Source of the DNA: Aliiglaciecola sp. 3_MG-2023
Lineage (GTDB): Bacteria; Pseudomonadota; Gammaproteobacteria; Enterobacterales; Alteromonadaceae
Direction of reading: 5' to 3'
DNA: 64,000 bases
Assembly (NCBI RefSeq): GCF_030548205.1
Contig: NZ_JAUORV010000010.1
Span: forward strand, 62,001 to 126,000
Shown: positions 9,789 to 18,036 of the stretch, in pieces
Layout: the number at the start of each line of letters is the position of its first letter
Position numbering within the stretch: the stretch's first letter is position 1
Notes under the pieces: model-generated
What the model was told of the DNA's origin: nothing
Database searches by the model: none
Seen by the model: the letters and a program-made list of their open reading frames with translations, nothing else
Position numbers and translations under genes: made by a program

Positions 9789-10232
9789 TCCAATAGACCC
9801 TTTGGTTTAAAGCATTTAGCCTTTGCTAGAAGGTTTACTTAATAAGCGTTTTTTTGCCTAACATGCATGAAATACAGCGTTCGAAAGTCCTTCACTTATC
9901 CGAGACTAGCGCTTTTGTATAGAGGGGTAAGGTGTATACATTCTAGTTTGTGTTTTCATCATTATATTGTTTAAGAAGACGATTTGAGGAAACGTACCCC
10001 CCCACCCTTGTCAGTTATTTGCTAAAAAAGGTAAATTACCCCCTCCAACATGTCAACTTTACCGCGTAAACGGTGTGTATCGGCGTGAATCATTAAAAGT
10101 TAACGGGAAATTTTAAACCCAGCACAAAAAGATGGGGTGGGACGCTAAAACTGTGACAAAGCTTAGCAAAATCACATGATTATTTTCGTTTTAGGGCCAG
10201 TAATATCAATTTTGAAGGGAGGAAGTGCAGCC
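9789..10232. promoter_or_regulatory. Intergenic region upstream of the MHYT kinase
   Basis: About 440 bases that should contain the promoter of the MHYT kinase operon. It holds a C-run followed by CCCACCC near 10000 and a GGGGTGGG near 10135 that could pair over a long distance. No gene and no clear terminator or riboswitch was found. Confidence 0.4.
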
Positions 10233-10538
10233 TTAGCTTCTTGGTCCATTCTCGATTTTGATAAGCACACCGTCATGGAACTCCAGAATTTTGTGGAATT
10301 GACCTTTAGGTTGAACATATAAAAACCGCTCCACTTTTACTCCCCGGTGCTTTCTTTGTTGGGTAGTTAGGTCTTCTTTATAGGTAGGTTCGCCGCAGAT
10401 TAAAATGACATCGATGCTAGTGTCACCGGTCTTAATTAATTTAGAACCGCAGCGTAAGGTATCGGCATAGACTGAATGGCTCAATATACTGATGGTTAAT
10501 AACAACCCAAAGCCTATTGTATTGCGAAATTTAAGCAT
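10233..10538 (-). CDS. DUF2845-family secreted small protein
   Basis: Function unknown. With the ATG at 10538 the product is 101 residues: a signal peptide of about 25 residues ending ...SVYADT, then a mature domain with the DUF2845 pattern LRCGSKLIKTGD...ILICGEP...E, two cysteines and a C-terminal strand LEFHDGVLIKIENG. It is presumably periplasmic, with the two cysteines able to form a disulfide. The start is placed at 10538 because GGGGAAG lies about 7 bases upstream; a longer in-frame start at 10577 would put a hydrophilic stretch before the signal peptide. It is transcribed alone, between the NIT-domain gene and the MHYT kinase, and nothing nearby explains its role. Confidence 0.75.
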   Translation of the reverse strand: MLKFRNTIGFGLLLTISILSHSVYADTLRCGSKLIKTGDTSIDVILICGEPTYKEDLTTQQRKHRGVKVERFLYVQPKGQFHKILEFHDGVLIKIENGPRS

Positions 10539-10642
10539 TTCTACTTCCCCATATATTGACATCATAAAATGCAACATCAGTCACTGTAGCAATTCACTGG
10601 GGAATAGCAACGCGAGCATAGGTATTTCACCTAAAATACGCG

Positions 10643-11476
10643 TTAAGTGTAAGCTTTGATTCGCTTAATCTCGTTATCTAATAGGCTATTCATTGCTTCC
10701 ATAGTATTACTTGCCAACATAAAATAATTATCGCTATCAATATTTATTTCTTCTGGTGCTATAAGTTCTTTTTTAATGGTTTCGTTAAATAGTTTACAGG
10801 CGTTTCTTGCATCGATGATTAATCGTTTGCTCTCTTCATTAGAAAGGCCTGCCAGTAAACTAAAAGAAGTCATAGAATATTCTTGAATTTTTTGTTCTAA
10901 ATATTTCAATTTATTCCTATCTTTATTATTTATCTCTCTCGATGTGGCTGCTGCCATACCAATTGAGCGTGCTTGCCCAATAAATTCCACGGCCATAGGT
11001 AACTCTTTCCAAATGCATTGCAGATCGAGTATCTCTCGAGGTAACTTATGTGTCTTTTTCCAATCATCTGCAGCTACTTCCATTAGCCTTAATAGGTTCT
11101 CTATTAAATTTGTATGTTGGGTGAAGCTATCTTTAGAGGTTAACTCAAAACACTTTTTTTCAAGCCTTGGCCAGTGATCAATAAAACTCAGCCAACGAGA
11201 TTGTTTTCTGAACACTTCATCTTTGTTTAAACCTAAGATCCCAATATTGATTTTTTGGCGCAACTCAACAATTAATGGCTCAACACGAAGATTGCCATTT
11301 AAATAGCCTGCAGATAAGCCTCTGTGCCTTTGCAAATTACCAATTAAAACCTTTAATTGGCTAATAACATCGAGGGCACGAATTAACCTAATACGGTCAG
11401 TTAGTCTCGTATAAGCTCTCACGAAAACCAAAGAAAATATCAAAACGGTTAATATGATGGTAAATGTTTCTATCAT
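10643..11476 (-). CDS. Membrane-anchored NIT-like (nitrate/nitrite-sensing) domain protein without output domain
   Basis: 277 residues. The N-terminal hydrophobic segment (about 4-21) is followed by a helical domain with LQRHRGLSAGYLNG (about 48-61), close to the NIT-domain signature (LQxERGxSAGYL), and a second helical half with QARSIGMAAATSREIN and LAGLSNEESKRL. NIT domains sense nitrate or nitrite in NasR and in some kinases and MCPs. Here the protein ends at the sensor domain, with no kinase, GGDEF, MCP or RNA-binding module. The start at 11476 is supported by AGGAG six bases upstream; the longer frame to 11563 has no such site. Assignment to NIT comes from the motif alone. It could be a partner subunit for a signalling protein elsewhere. 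Confidence 0.6.
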   Translation of the reverse strand: MIETFTIILTVLIFSLVFVRAYTRLTDRIRLIRALDVISQLKVLIGNLQRHRGLSAGYLNGNLRVEPLIVELRQKINIGILGLNKDEVFRKQSRWLSFIDHWPRLEKKCFELTSKDSFTQHTNLIENLLRLMEVAADDWKKTHKLPREILDLQCIWKELPMAVEFIGQARSIGMAAATSREINNKDRNKLKYLEQKIQEYSMTSFSLLAGLSNEESKRLIIDARNACKLFNETIKKELIAPEEINIDSDNYFMLASNTMEAMNSLLDNEIKRIKAYT

Positions 11477-11935
11477 GTATCTCCTAATTGAAGCGTAAGG
11501 TGGGTAGTCGCATTCAAACGTTACGTTGATCATTAGATTTTCTAATTGATTATGCAAAGCCAATAGCGCTAATCACAATGATAAGAATGACAAAACTTGT
11601 TTTAATGTTTGAAAAGCAAATATTGAGCCACTAAAGAAGATTAAGAGGGGAGGTGTGTATTAAAATGTTTCAAACACACTTTACACAATGATTTTTAGAT
11701 CTATTGCCTAATTGTTGTCGATATTGGCTATATTAATCCTACTCTTTGTTGTGATAGACGTTACTTCTTGCACACTATTAATACATACGCCCCTTATCGG
11801 TGCGCCCACCTCATTTTTTACTCACTTTGATTATTCCAGCTCAACTATCTAACACAAGCCGAAAAAGCTTTAGACTATACATTTTTCGGTCATAATTAAG
11901 AAGAGAATACCTCAGTAAAAGTCGCCAAGACTAAT
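11477..11935. promoter_or_regulatory. Intergenic region upstream of the NIT-like gene
   Basis: About 460 AT-rich bases. It should contain the promoter of the NIT-like gene and the 3' end of the transcript from 12664. A GTGTGT...ACACAC pair at 11653-11679 could form a loose hairpin but has no U-tract. Nothing else recognised. Confidence 0.35.
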
Positions 11936-12664
11936 TTATGACGCAGTAACTTTAACGTTCTTTCCACAACTAACATTAGTTAGTTTATCGTCGGATGAAG
12001 TTATGCCAACTTTGCCATTATTTTTTGCGTCAAGTATAGACTTTTCTAATTTCTCTTTTAAACCTAAGTGCCGTTTATTCACGTAGTGAAACAGGGGTAA
12101 TTTATGAGAACGGCGAGGGAGAAATTGAAACGAATCTAACTTAGATGCACAAATTATTCGCTCGGCTTCAACGTCTGTAGCAAAAATCAGATCCACTAAA
12201 CCAGTGTCTAATTTTTTCGCGATTGAATTCACATTCTTAATAAAATGGCATTTAATATTAGATTCAGCGCATAAATCAACTGCGCCGCGAAAACTAGACA
12301 GAACCCCGATAACAGACGAGTCATCAGCAACACAATCATTCTTAGCTAAACAGATATAACCAATCTGTAAGTGCCCAATTGCTTCGTCAATTTTAACTAA
12401 TTGACTGAAATGATTGCCCACTACATTGAGTCGAAATGCCTCTGCATCTAATTCACCTTTATCGACCATATTTAAGCCACGCTTAGATGGATAAAATGTG
12501 AAAGACGGCGTTATACCAACAGCCTGATAAATATCTGTATAATATTGAATGAGATGTGTAGTATCTTTTTCATCTTTTAATACATCGACAATATTGACGG
12601 TGTAATTATCAGATCTCGCTGAAAATGCGATAAACAGAAGCATGAAAATCAATAGTAATTTCAT
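11936..12664 (-). CDS. Periplasmic solute-binding-protein-like (PBPb family) protein
   Basis: 242 residues with a clear signal peptide (about 1-18, cleavage near FSARS-DN). The rest has the two-lobe type 3 binding-protein pattern: YTVNIVDVLKDE at the first strand, YPSKRGLNMVDKGELDAEAFR (strictly typical of this group), VIGVLSSFRGAV at the crossover strand and VDLIFATDVEAERI near the hinge. There are four Cys in the middle region. No ABC permease or ATPase gene is nearby, and lone proteins of this kind in Alteromonadales are common and of unknown role; they may bind amino acids or act as sensors. It is divergent from the gene at 12999. Confidence 0.72.
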   Translation of the reverse strand: MKLLLIFMLLFIAFSARSDNYTVNIVDVLKDEKDTTHLIQYYTDIYQAVGITPSFTFYPSKRGLNMVDKGELDAEAFRLNVVGNHFSQLVKIDEAIGHLQIGYICLAKNDCVADDSSVIGVLSSFRGAVDLCAESNIKCHFIKNVNSIAKKLDTGLVDLIFATDVEAERIICASKLDSFQFLPRRSHKLPLFHYVNKRHLGLKEKLEKSILDAKNNGKVGITSSDDKLTNVSCGKNVKVTAS

Positions 12665-12998
12665 AATCTACCAATTCATTTTAATTAATTTAAGTTTAGC
12701 AGAAATACACTTAATGTAATCACTATTTGCCAACCTCTCGATATACTCAATGTTTTAAGCTCATAACTTCAACTTGGTGTAATTTTTGCTTTTAGCCATT
12801 CCAAATAACTGTGCTGAATCATCATACTGAGTAACGATACTCAGTAGGTAATTAATGCTGATAACATTGTACTTTTGCCGCTAATAATTTTCTTGTTCAA
12901 CCCCCTTGCTGCAACTGTCCTCTGCTTTGATTCTAACGACCCCCAATCAAATAGTGATTTAGTACTTTTCAGACGAGAGCACTCTTACAGGAATAAAA
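12665..12998. promoter_or_regulatory. Divergent intergenic region upstream of the phosphorylase-fold gene
   Basis: 334 bases between divergent genes, so both promoters lie here. It contains the inverted repeat listed at 12825-12846. The RBS of the plus-strand gene is the ACAGGA just before 12999. Confidence 0.4.
12825..12846. repeat. Inverted repeat, possible operator
   Basis: TACTGAGTA - ACGA - TACTCAGTA: nine-base arms, perfect, four-base spacer. It lies in the divergent promoter region 153 bases before the start at 12999. There is no T-run on either side, so it is more like a protein-binding site than a terminator. No regulator is assigned. Confidence 0.45.
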
Positions 12999-14006
12999 AT
13001 GACAAAAATTATAACTATATTTACGCTAATATTCAGTGTTAGTAGCCTTGCTTCTTCACAGAGTGCGGATAAGTATGGACCTAAAGATTTCCCTAGTGAA
13101 GAAAAATGGACTGCCATTGTCGCGGCCTATTCGCCCGAAATTAAAGCCATCGACATGGCTTTCTCGCAAATCAATGATGCCCAAATTGAACAGACACTGA
13201 CGATTAAAGGAGTGAAGTATCAATTAGGACATTTTAAAGGTGAGCCTATAGTGATCTTTACCACTGGGATCAGTGTGCCTAACGCGGCAATGACAATGCA
13301 GATGGCATTAGACTACTTTCCAATTGATAGAGTGGTAATGATGGGCATTGCCGGTGGTGTCAATCCAGACTTTCAACCAGGCGACATTGCGATTCCAGAG
13401 CGCTGGTATTTTCACGATGAATCTGTATACGCCAACCCTAAAGCGGGTAGTAAAAACGCTTATATACTTCCTGATTATTACGAGCAGGCGTTAGCCCATT
13501 ATCAGAAGCGTCAGGAGAATGATCCAAACGCGCCAAAATACGAAAACTTTGGTTTTATCCACCCTGAAGAAATGTCCGTTATTAAACAAGGTTGGTCAGA
13601 GCCTCAACAAATGCCTTACTTCACCGTCACACCGGAACTGTTAGACTTGACCGAAAAAGCACTCGCTTCAATGGCAACAATTAAAATGCCTTCAGGACAA
13701 CCCATTGACATAAAAATTGGCGGAAATGGTGTGACTGGCTCAGTGTTTTTAGATAATGCAGATTATCGCAATTGGCTTCAACGGGTTTACGATGCTCAGG
13801 TGGCTGAAATGGAGTCAGCTGCGGTTGGACAAGTATGTTTTGTCAATGAAGTTGATTGGATTGTGATCCGTTCAATCAGCGATTTAGCTGGCGGACAACA
13901 AGGTAAAAATGTTGAAAATGTATTTGATGCCATCGCCTCAGGAACCGGTGCTCAACTCTTAGTCGGGTTATTGGATCAAATCGTCAAGTTCCAAGCAAAG
14001 CAATGA
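12999..14006 (+). CDS. Exported nucleoside phosphorylase/nucleosidase-fold protein (MTAN-like or NUP)
   Basis: 335 residues with a signal peptide (about 1-19, ends LASSQS), so periplasmic or outer-surface. The mature part has the purine nucleoside phosphorylase / methylthioadenosine-SAH nucleosidase fold. Visible motifs: IVIFTTGISVPNAAM, VVMMGIAGGVNPDFQPGDIAIPE, GNGVTGSVFLDN, VAEMESAAVGQVC (the Glu that holds the ribose) and VIRSISDLAGG (the catalytic Asp position in MTAN). It therefore probably cleaves purine nucleosides outside the cytoplasm, as a scavenging step; a transport role as in yeast NUP permeases is less likely for a soluble secreted enzyme. An insertion of about 60 residues after the GIAGG motif sets it apart from cytoplasmic MTAN. 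Single-gene unit ending in a strong terminator. Confidence 0.8.
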   Translation: MTKIITIFTLIFSVSSLASSQSADKYGPKDFPSEEKWTAIVAAYSPEIKAIDMAFSQINDAQIEQTLTIKGVKYQLGHFKGEPIVIFTTGISVPNAAMTMQMALDYFPIDRVVMMGIAGGVNPDFQPGDIAIPERWYFHDESVYANPKAGSKNAYILPDYYEQALAHYQKRQENDPNAPKYENFGFIHPEEMSVIKQGWSEPQQMPYFTVTPELLDLTEKALASMATIKMPSGQPIDIKIGGNGVTGSVFLDNADYRNWLQRVYDAQVAEMESAAVGQVCFVNEVDWIVIRSISDLAGGQQGKNVENVFDAIASGTGAQLLVGLLDQIVKFQAKQ

Positions 14007-14040
14007 AAAACCATAATATTTTCATCAACGAGTAGATTCT

Positions 14041-14077
14041 AATGACCTTCACTCGAAGGTCATTTTATTCCCCTTTT
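14041..14077 (+). terminator. Rho-independent terminator after the phosphorylase-fold gene
   Basis: Perfect 10-bp stem AATGACCTTC / GAAGGTCATT at 14041-14064 with loop ACTC, followed by a T-rich tail ending in TTTT, 35 bases after the stop at 14006. Confidence 0.85.
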
Positions 14078-14135
14078 ATAAGCAACTAACTAAATTCGAC
14101 TTCACAACCTCTCAAGCTCTTGCTAGCCCCTTCTT

Positions 14136-14154
14136 GAGAATGGTTCTTATTAAT
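14136..14154. promoter_or_regulatory. Candidate Fur box upstream of the PepSY-DUF2271 operon
   Basis: GAGAATGGTTCTTATTAAT matches the classical 19-base Fur consensus at 12 positions by my count and has GAGAA / TTCTT symmetry. It lies about 165 bases upstream of the first gene of an operon whose families are often iron-related. The position fits a promoter with a fairly long leader. A weak-to-moderate match, so only a candidate. Confidence 0.4.
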
Positions 14155-14317
14155 ATTTACATTCCAATTATTTTTATGTAGTATTTCTGCGGTCAATTTT
14201 AGCCTTTACTGAGTTATCGCAAAAAGCTGAAACAGGACAATATAACCCCGAAAGGTTTAGATAGCGTGAGTCATAAGTGTAAGAACATTAACGTAGCGGT
14301 AAATTAAAAGGTAAGAA

Positions 14318-14917
14318 ATGGGGTTTTCATTGGGTACAGTTAGACAATGGCACTGGATAAGCGCCTCTGTTTGCATGGCAGGTATGTTACTTTTTGCGGT
14401 GACAGGAATTACCCTTAACCATGCTGCCGACATATCAGCCGAACCCATTTTTATCAGTGTTGAAGAACAATTACCCGCGCCTCTCTTACAAGAGTGGCTG
14501 AAAACAAATTCGGCCCCTAAAAACCTTTCCAGCCAAATAGTTGATTGGCTCAGTTCTGAGCATCAAATAGCCCTTCCCAGGAATTACAATAGTGAATGGG
14601 ATGGCAGCGAGTTTTACCTCCCCTTAGCAAGACCAGGAGGAGACGCTTGGTTGGCTATCGATACAGAAACTGGAGACTTTATTTACGAGGATACAGATAG
14701 AGGTTGGCTAGCGTATTTCAATGATTTACATAAGGGGCGCGATAGCGGCACCGTATGGCGTTGGTTTATCGACATATTCGCCGGTGGTTGCATTATTTTC
14801 AGCGTCACAGGTTTAATTCTATTATGCCGCCAATCTTCCCATAGACAAGCGACAGCACCATTAGCGGCCTTAGGCGTGTTAATTCCGCTAGTGCTTATGC
14901 TGTTATTTATTCACTAA
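14318..14917 (+). CDS. PepSY-associated transmembrane protein
   Basis: First gene of a four-gene operon. 199 residues: an N-terminal membrane helix (about 10-33, RQWHWISASVCMAGMLLFAVTGITLNH, with His near both ends), an extracytoplasmic PepSY-like domain (about 40-140) with AIDTETGDFIYEDTDRGW and the conserved FNDLHKGRDSG, then one or two C-terminal helices (about 147-167 and 178-197). PepSY-TM proteins of this kind are thought to pass electrons across the membrane, with histidines as possible haem ligands, and they recur near siderophore receptors and ApbE-linked flavoproteins. The gene is followed after 12 bases by the DUF2271 gene. No TonB-dependent receptor is adjacent, which is unusual for such clusters. 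Confidence 0.8.
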   Translation: MGFSLGTVRQWHWISASVCMAGMLLFAVTGITLNHAADISAEPIFISVEEQLPAPLLQEWLKTNSAPKNLSSQIVDWLSSEHQIALPRNYNSEWDGSEFYLPLARPGGDAWLAIDTETGDFIYEDTDRGWLAYFNDLHKGRDSGTVWRWFIDIFAGGCIIFSVTGLILLCRQSSHRQATAPLAALGVLIPLVLMLLFIH

Positions 14918-14929
14918 AAGAGTAACCAT

Positions 14930-15460
14930 ATGAATACACCCAAAGTTTTATTAATTTTCAGCACTATTTTTAGTGTTTTTTCAACTTGTGCAAATAGCGA
15001 AACCCTGACCCTTGATGTTCAGATCCCCCAACTAAAGGTAGCTGAATACCACAGCCCTTACGTCGCGGTTTGGTTGGAAAGTAAATCACGAAAATCTACC
15101 CAAATAGCCGTTTGGTATGACGTAAAAATGGCTGACAATGAAGGGCAGGAATGGCTAAAAGATATTCGTCAATGGTGGCGTCGAGGTGGACGCAGTTTAG
15201 ATCTGCCTTATGACGGCATAACCTCTGCGACTAGAGGTCCAGGTAGTCATCAAATTACCATTGATTTAAATAGAGCTGAATTAAAAGAGCTCAAACCGGG
15301 TGATTACAAATTACGCATTGAAGCAGCGCGAGAAGTGGGCGGCAGAGAATTAATCGAAATACCGCTAACTTTGCCTTTAGACAAAACTGCTCTGCCTATT
15401 TCTAAAAATGGCACCTCAGAGCTAGGTAAAATTAGCTTGAGTTTACAAACCAACAATTAA
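14930..15460 (+). CDS. DUF2271 periplasmic protein with ApbE flavinylation motif
   Basis: 176 residues with a signal peptide (about 1-23). The mature part is a compact beta-rich DUF2271 domain: YVAVWLESKSRKSTQIAVWYD, EWLKDIRQWWRRGG, and then D95-G-I-T-S-A-T101. That heptad fits the motif Dgxt(s/g)AT exactly, the site at which ApbE-type transferases attach FMN to the last threonine. It is followed by RGPGSH and the strand DYKLRIEAAREVGGRELIEIPL. I infer a periplasmic protein with a covalent FMN on Thr101, passing electrons between the PepSY membrane protein and an acceptor, perhaps ferric iron. No apbE is in the window. The family call is secure; flavinylation is predicted only. Confidence 0.8.
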   Translation: MNTPKVLLIFSTIFSVFSTCANSETLTLDVQIPQLKVAEYHSPYVAVWLESKSRKSTQIAVWYDVKMADNEGQEWLKDIRQWWRRGGRSLDLPYDGITSATRGPGSHQITIDLNRAELKELKPGDYKLRIEAAREVGGRELIEIPLTLPLDKTALPISKNGTSELGKISLSLQTNN

Positions 15461-15481
15461 TTTTTTACTGGAGTAATCGAT

Positions 15482-16315
15482 ATGAACACCTCAAATTTAT
15501 TAAAAGTTATCACTGCAGGCATTCTAACTGCTTCAGTCGCCATGCAAGCCCAAGCTCATAGAGCATGGATGCTACCGAGTTCGACAGTATTATCAGGTGA
15601 TGCGCCATATGTCACCTTTGATGCTGCAATTTCAAATACCTTGTTTTATCCAGATCACGTAGCAATGAACCTTACTGGAGTAAAAGCCTATGGCCCTGAA
15701 GGTAACTCTGTAGAACTTTTGAATACCGCCAAAGGCAAATATCGCAGTACCTTTGATATTCAATTGAATGACGAGGGCACATACAAAATTGCCACCAGCG
15801 GAGGCGGTTTGCGCGCTAGGTGGGAGGATGAGAATGGCAAACGTAAAATGTGGCCAAGACGCGGACAAACCGCTCAAGACTCAGAATTTGACTCAGCGGT
15901 TCCCCAAAATGCGAAAAAACTCCGAGTCAGTCGTAGTTACCGTAGAGTTGAAACATTCGTCACCTTAGGCGCGCCGAGTGATAAAGTCTTTGCGCCAACG
16001 AATCAAGGCATCGAGATGATCCCTCAAACTCACCCTAATGATTTATATGCCGGTGAAACCGCCACTTTCACCCTGTTAATTGAGGGTGAGCCAGCCAAAG
16101 GAGCAACCATCGAAGTCATTCCTGACGGCATGCGCTATCGCAATCAGCAAAATGAAATTAAGCTAACTGCCAACGAAAAAGGTGAGTTTGAAATTACTTG
16201 GCCTGCAGCTGGACGATACTTTTTAGAAGCAGAGTATGAAGACAACAAGGTTGCTTTACCAGCGACTAAACGCACTGGCAGTTACGCTGCAACATTTGAA
16301 GTGTTACCTATGTAA
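15482..16315 (+). CDS. DUF4198 (NikM-like) periplasmic protein
   Basis: 277 residues. Signal peptide with a likely cut after AMQAQA, leaving mature His26-Arg-Ala-Trp-Met-Leu-Pro. DUF4198 proteins carry this HRAWxLPS start, and an N-terminal His is able to bind metal in related NikM/CopC-type proteins. Two Ig-like beta domains follow: about 30-110 (DAPYVTFDAAISNTLFYPDH) and about 185-275 (ETATFTLLIEGEPAKGATIEVIPDG). A WPRRG segment lies between them. It is third in the operon, GGAG lies just before the ATG, and 21 bases separate it from the next gene. Probably a metal-handling or carbohydrate-like adaptor at the outer face; precise role unknown. Confidence 0.8.
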   Translation: MNTSNLLKVITAGILTASVAMQAQAHRAWMLPSSTVLSGDAPYVTFDAAISNTLFYPDHVAMNLTGVKAYGPEGNSVELLNTAKGKYRSTFDIQLNDEGTYKIATSGGGLRARWEDENGKRKMWPRRGQTAQDSEFDSAVPQNAKKLRVSRSYRRVETFVTLGAPSDKVFAPTNQGIEMIPQTHPNDLYAGETATFTLLIEGEPAKGATIEVIPDGMRYRNQQNEIKLTANEKGEFEITWPAAGRYFLEAEYEDNKVALPATKRTGSYAATFEVLPM

Positions 16316-16336
16316 CATAAATAGGAAGATACTCTT

Positions 16337-17794
16337 TTGAATGAAACAGTGCGAATTAGTGTAGCTTGCGTTTTAACATTAGGGTGGTTAATTTGGTGTA
16401 TTGGTTTGTACGTTCGACACAAGCGCGCGCAACCTAAAATCAATTTAGCAGCATCTACGTTAATTGCCTATGCCAGCCAAAGTGGCTCAGCCGCTGCACT
16501 AGCAGTTAAAAAAGCACAACAACTCGGCTCTCAAGAGGCAGTTAATTTACTGCCTCTTGACCGCGTTGACTCTCAAACTTTGTTAGCCACTAAACGAGCC
16601 CATTTCGTTGTGAGTACCTACGGAAATGGCGAACCACCAGATAATGGTCAGCGCTTTTACCATGACATTTTGTCCAAAAGTTCAGCTATTGATTTGTCAC
16701 ATTTGCATTACTCTGTAACGGCTCTAGGCGATAGCACTTATGAACACTTCTGTGCATTTGGCCACAATTTACATAGTGGTTTAGCCAATTTAGGCGCAAA
16801 ATCCAAATCTGCCGTCATTGAACTTGATAGTCAAAACATGCAGAAAACGGAAACTGAGGAGTCCACATCTCACCTTTGCGACTGGCAATTAATCGACCGC
16901 CAATGTCTCAATCCTGGCAGTGATAATCCTCCTTTATATTTGCTCACTTTTGGTATGCAATCAGAACTACCTCGCTGGCAAGCAGGCGATGTGATTTCTA
17001 TACAGCCATGTAATGATGAAAAACGTGTGGATGTTTGGTTACAAAAACATCAGTTGGACGGCAATATGATTGTCGATAAAGATGGCAACCAACAATCCCT
17101 AAAATACCATTTGGCTCGGTGTCAGCTACCTGAACATTTTGACCCACATAATAGCAACCCAGCGCGTTGGTTAAACTCAATCAAATCATTACCCTACCGA
17201 GAATATTCAGTCGCCTCGGCCCACCATGAAGGTGTTCTGAAGTTAATTGTAAGGTTACAGACTTGCACCAATGGTAAGCCCGGATTGGGTTCCGGTTGGC
17301 TTACTCAGTTCAGTAAAATTGGGGATATTACCCGTGGCATGATTCGCAGTAATATTCGTTGTCACATTGAAAATGCCGTGCGACCACTCATACTCATCGG
17401 TGCTGGCAGTGGAATTGCCGGTTTACGGGCCCAGTTGGCACAAAGAGCGGCTTACTCGAAAAGTGCGCCTGTATGGCTTGTTTATGGTGAACGTGATCCA
17501 AAACACGACACCATGCTCAATGATGAATTGGCCGCTTGGCAGCAAAGTGGCGTAATTTCAGAACTGCATTTTGCATACTCAAGAGACCCTCAAAAAAAGG
17601 CTTATGTGCAAGAAATTTTACATATGAAATCAGAAAAACTGAAAGCCATGGTGCACAAAGGCGCAGACATCTATGTTTGCGGAAATAAAGCCGGAATGGG
17701 TGATGGCGTACACCAAGTATTAACGGAATATTTAGGCCAAGAAAACATTTCAGCCTTATTAACAAATGGACGTTATCGAAGAGATTTATATTAA
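16337..17794 (+). CDS. Membrane-anchored flavodoxin/NADPH reductase (CysJ-like)
   Basis: 485 residues. One N-terminal membrane helix (about 6-26), then a flavodoxin domain (about 37-170) with the phosphate loop YASQSGSAAA and the FMN loop STYGNGEPPDNG. The reductase half follows, with FAD motif REYSVAS (RxYSxxS), a glycine-rich NAD(P) motif GAGSGIAGLRAQ, VYGERDPKHD, VCGNKAGMGDGV and a CysJ-type C-terminus RYRRDLY. It should take electrons from NADPH through FAD and FMN and hand them to the PepSY protein of the same operon. It lacks the connecting helical domain length of full CysJ. The start is TTG at 16337, supported by AGGAAG eight bases upstream; there is no in-frame ATG nearby. Confidence 0.82.
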   Translation: MNETVRISVACVLTLGWLIWCIGLYVRHKRAQPKINLAASTLIAYASQSGSAAALAVKKAQQLGSQEAVNLLPLDRVDSQTLLATKRAHFVVSTYGNGEPPDNGQRFYHDILSKSSAIDLSHLHYSVTALGDSTYEHFCAFGHNLHSGLANLGAKSKSAVIELDSQNMQKTETEESTSHLCDWQLIDRQCLNPGSDNPPLYLLTFGMQSELPRWQAGDVISIQPCNDEKRVDVWLQKHQLDGNMIVDKDGNQQSLKYHLARCQLPEHFDPHNSNPARWLNSIKSLPYREYSVASAHHEGVLKLIVRLQTCTNGKPGLGSGWLTQFSKIGDITRGMIRSNIRCHIENAVRPLILIGAGSGIAGLRAQLAQRAAYSKSAPVWLVYGERDPKHDTMLNDELAAWQQSGVISELHFAYSRDPQKKAYVQEILHMKSEKLKAMVHKGADIYVCGNKAGMGDGVHQVLTEYLGQENISALLTNGRYRRDLY

Positions 17795-17980
17795 GATTAA
17801 GTCTACAGATAAAAGGTGAATGAAGGTAAAACTTAATTCCCTTCTAACTTCTTACTTCCGCTCACTTCCCTATCATTCACTCGGTTCCACTACTTCATTA
17901 TTTTGTAGGTTTATTTACGATGTGCAAGAAGAGCATTGGCGGAATGTGAAGCGACATTTAAAAAACTAAGCTGATAATAA

Positions 17981-18008
17981 AATGCACTTTTCATCTGAAA
18001 AGTGCATT
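17981..18008. terminator. Bidirectional hairpin between convergent genes
   Basis: AATGCACTTTTCA / TGAAAAGTGCATT, 13-base arms that are perfect and meet over a TC centre. It lies between the flavodoxin-reductase gene (+) and pntB (-). There is no strong U-run, but the A/T-rich arms and position fit a shared terminator. Confidence 0.65.
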
Positions 18009-18036
18009 AAATAAATTCCTCAGCGTGATGATGAGA

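Noticed and set aside
10125-10165. GTGGGACGCTAAA, similar to part of the GEMM (c-di-GMP) riboswitch core
   Set aside because: The other conserved halves are missing and no plus-strand gene follows. The flanking genes are on the minus strand.
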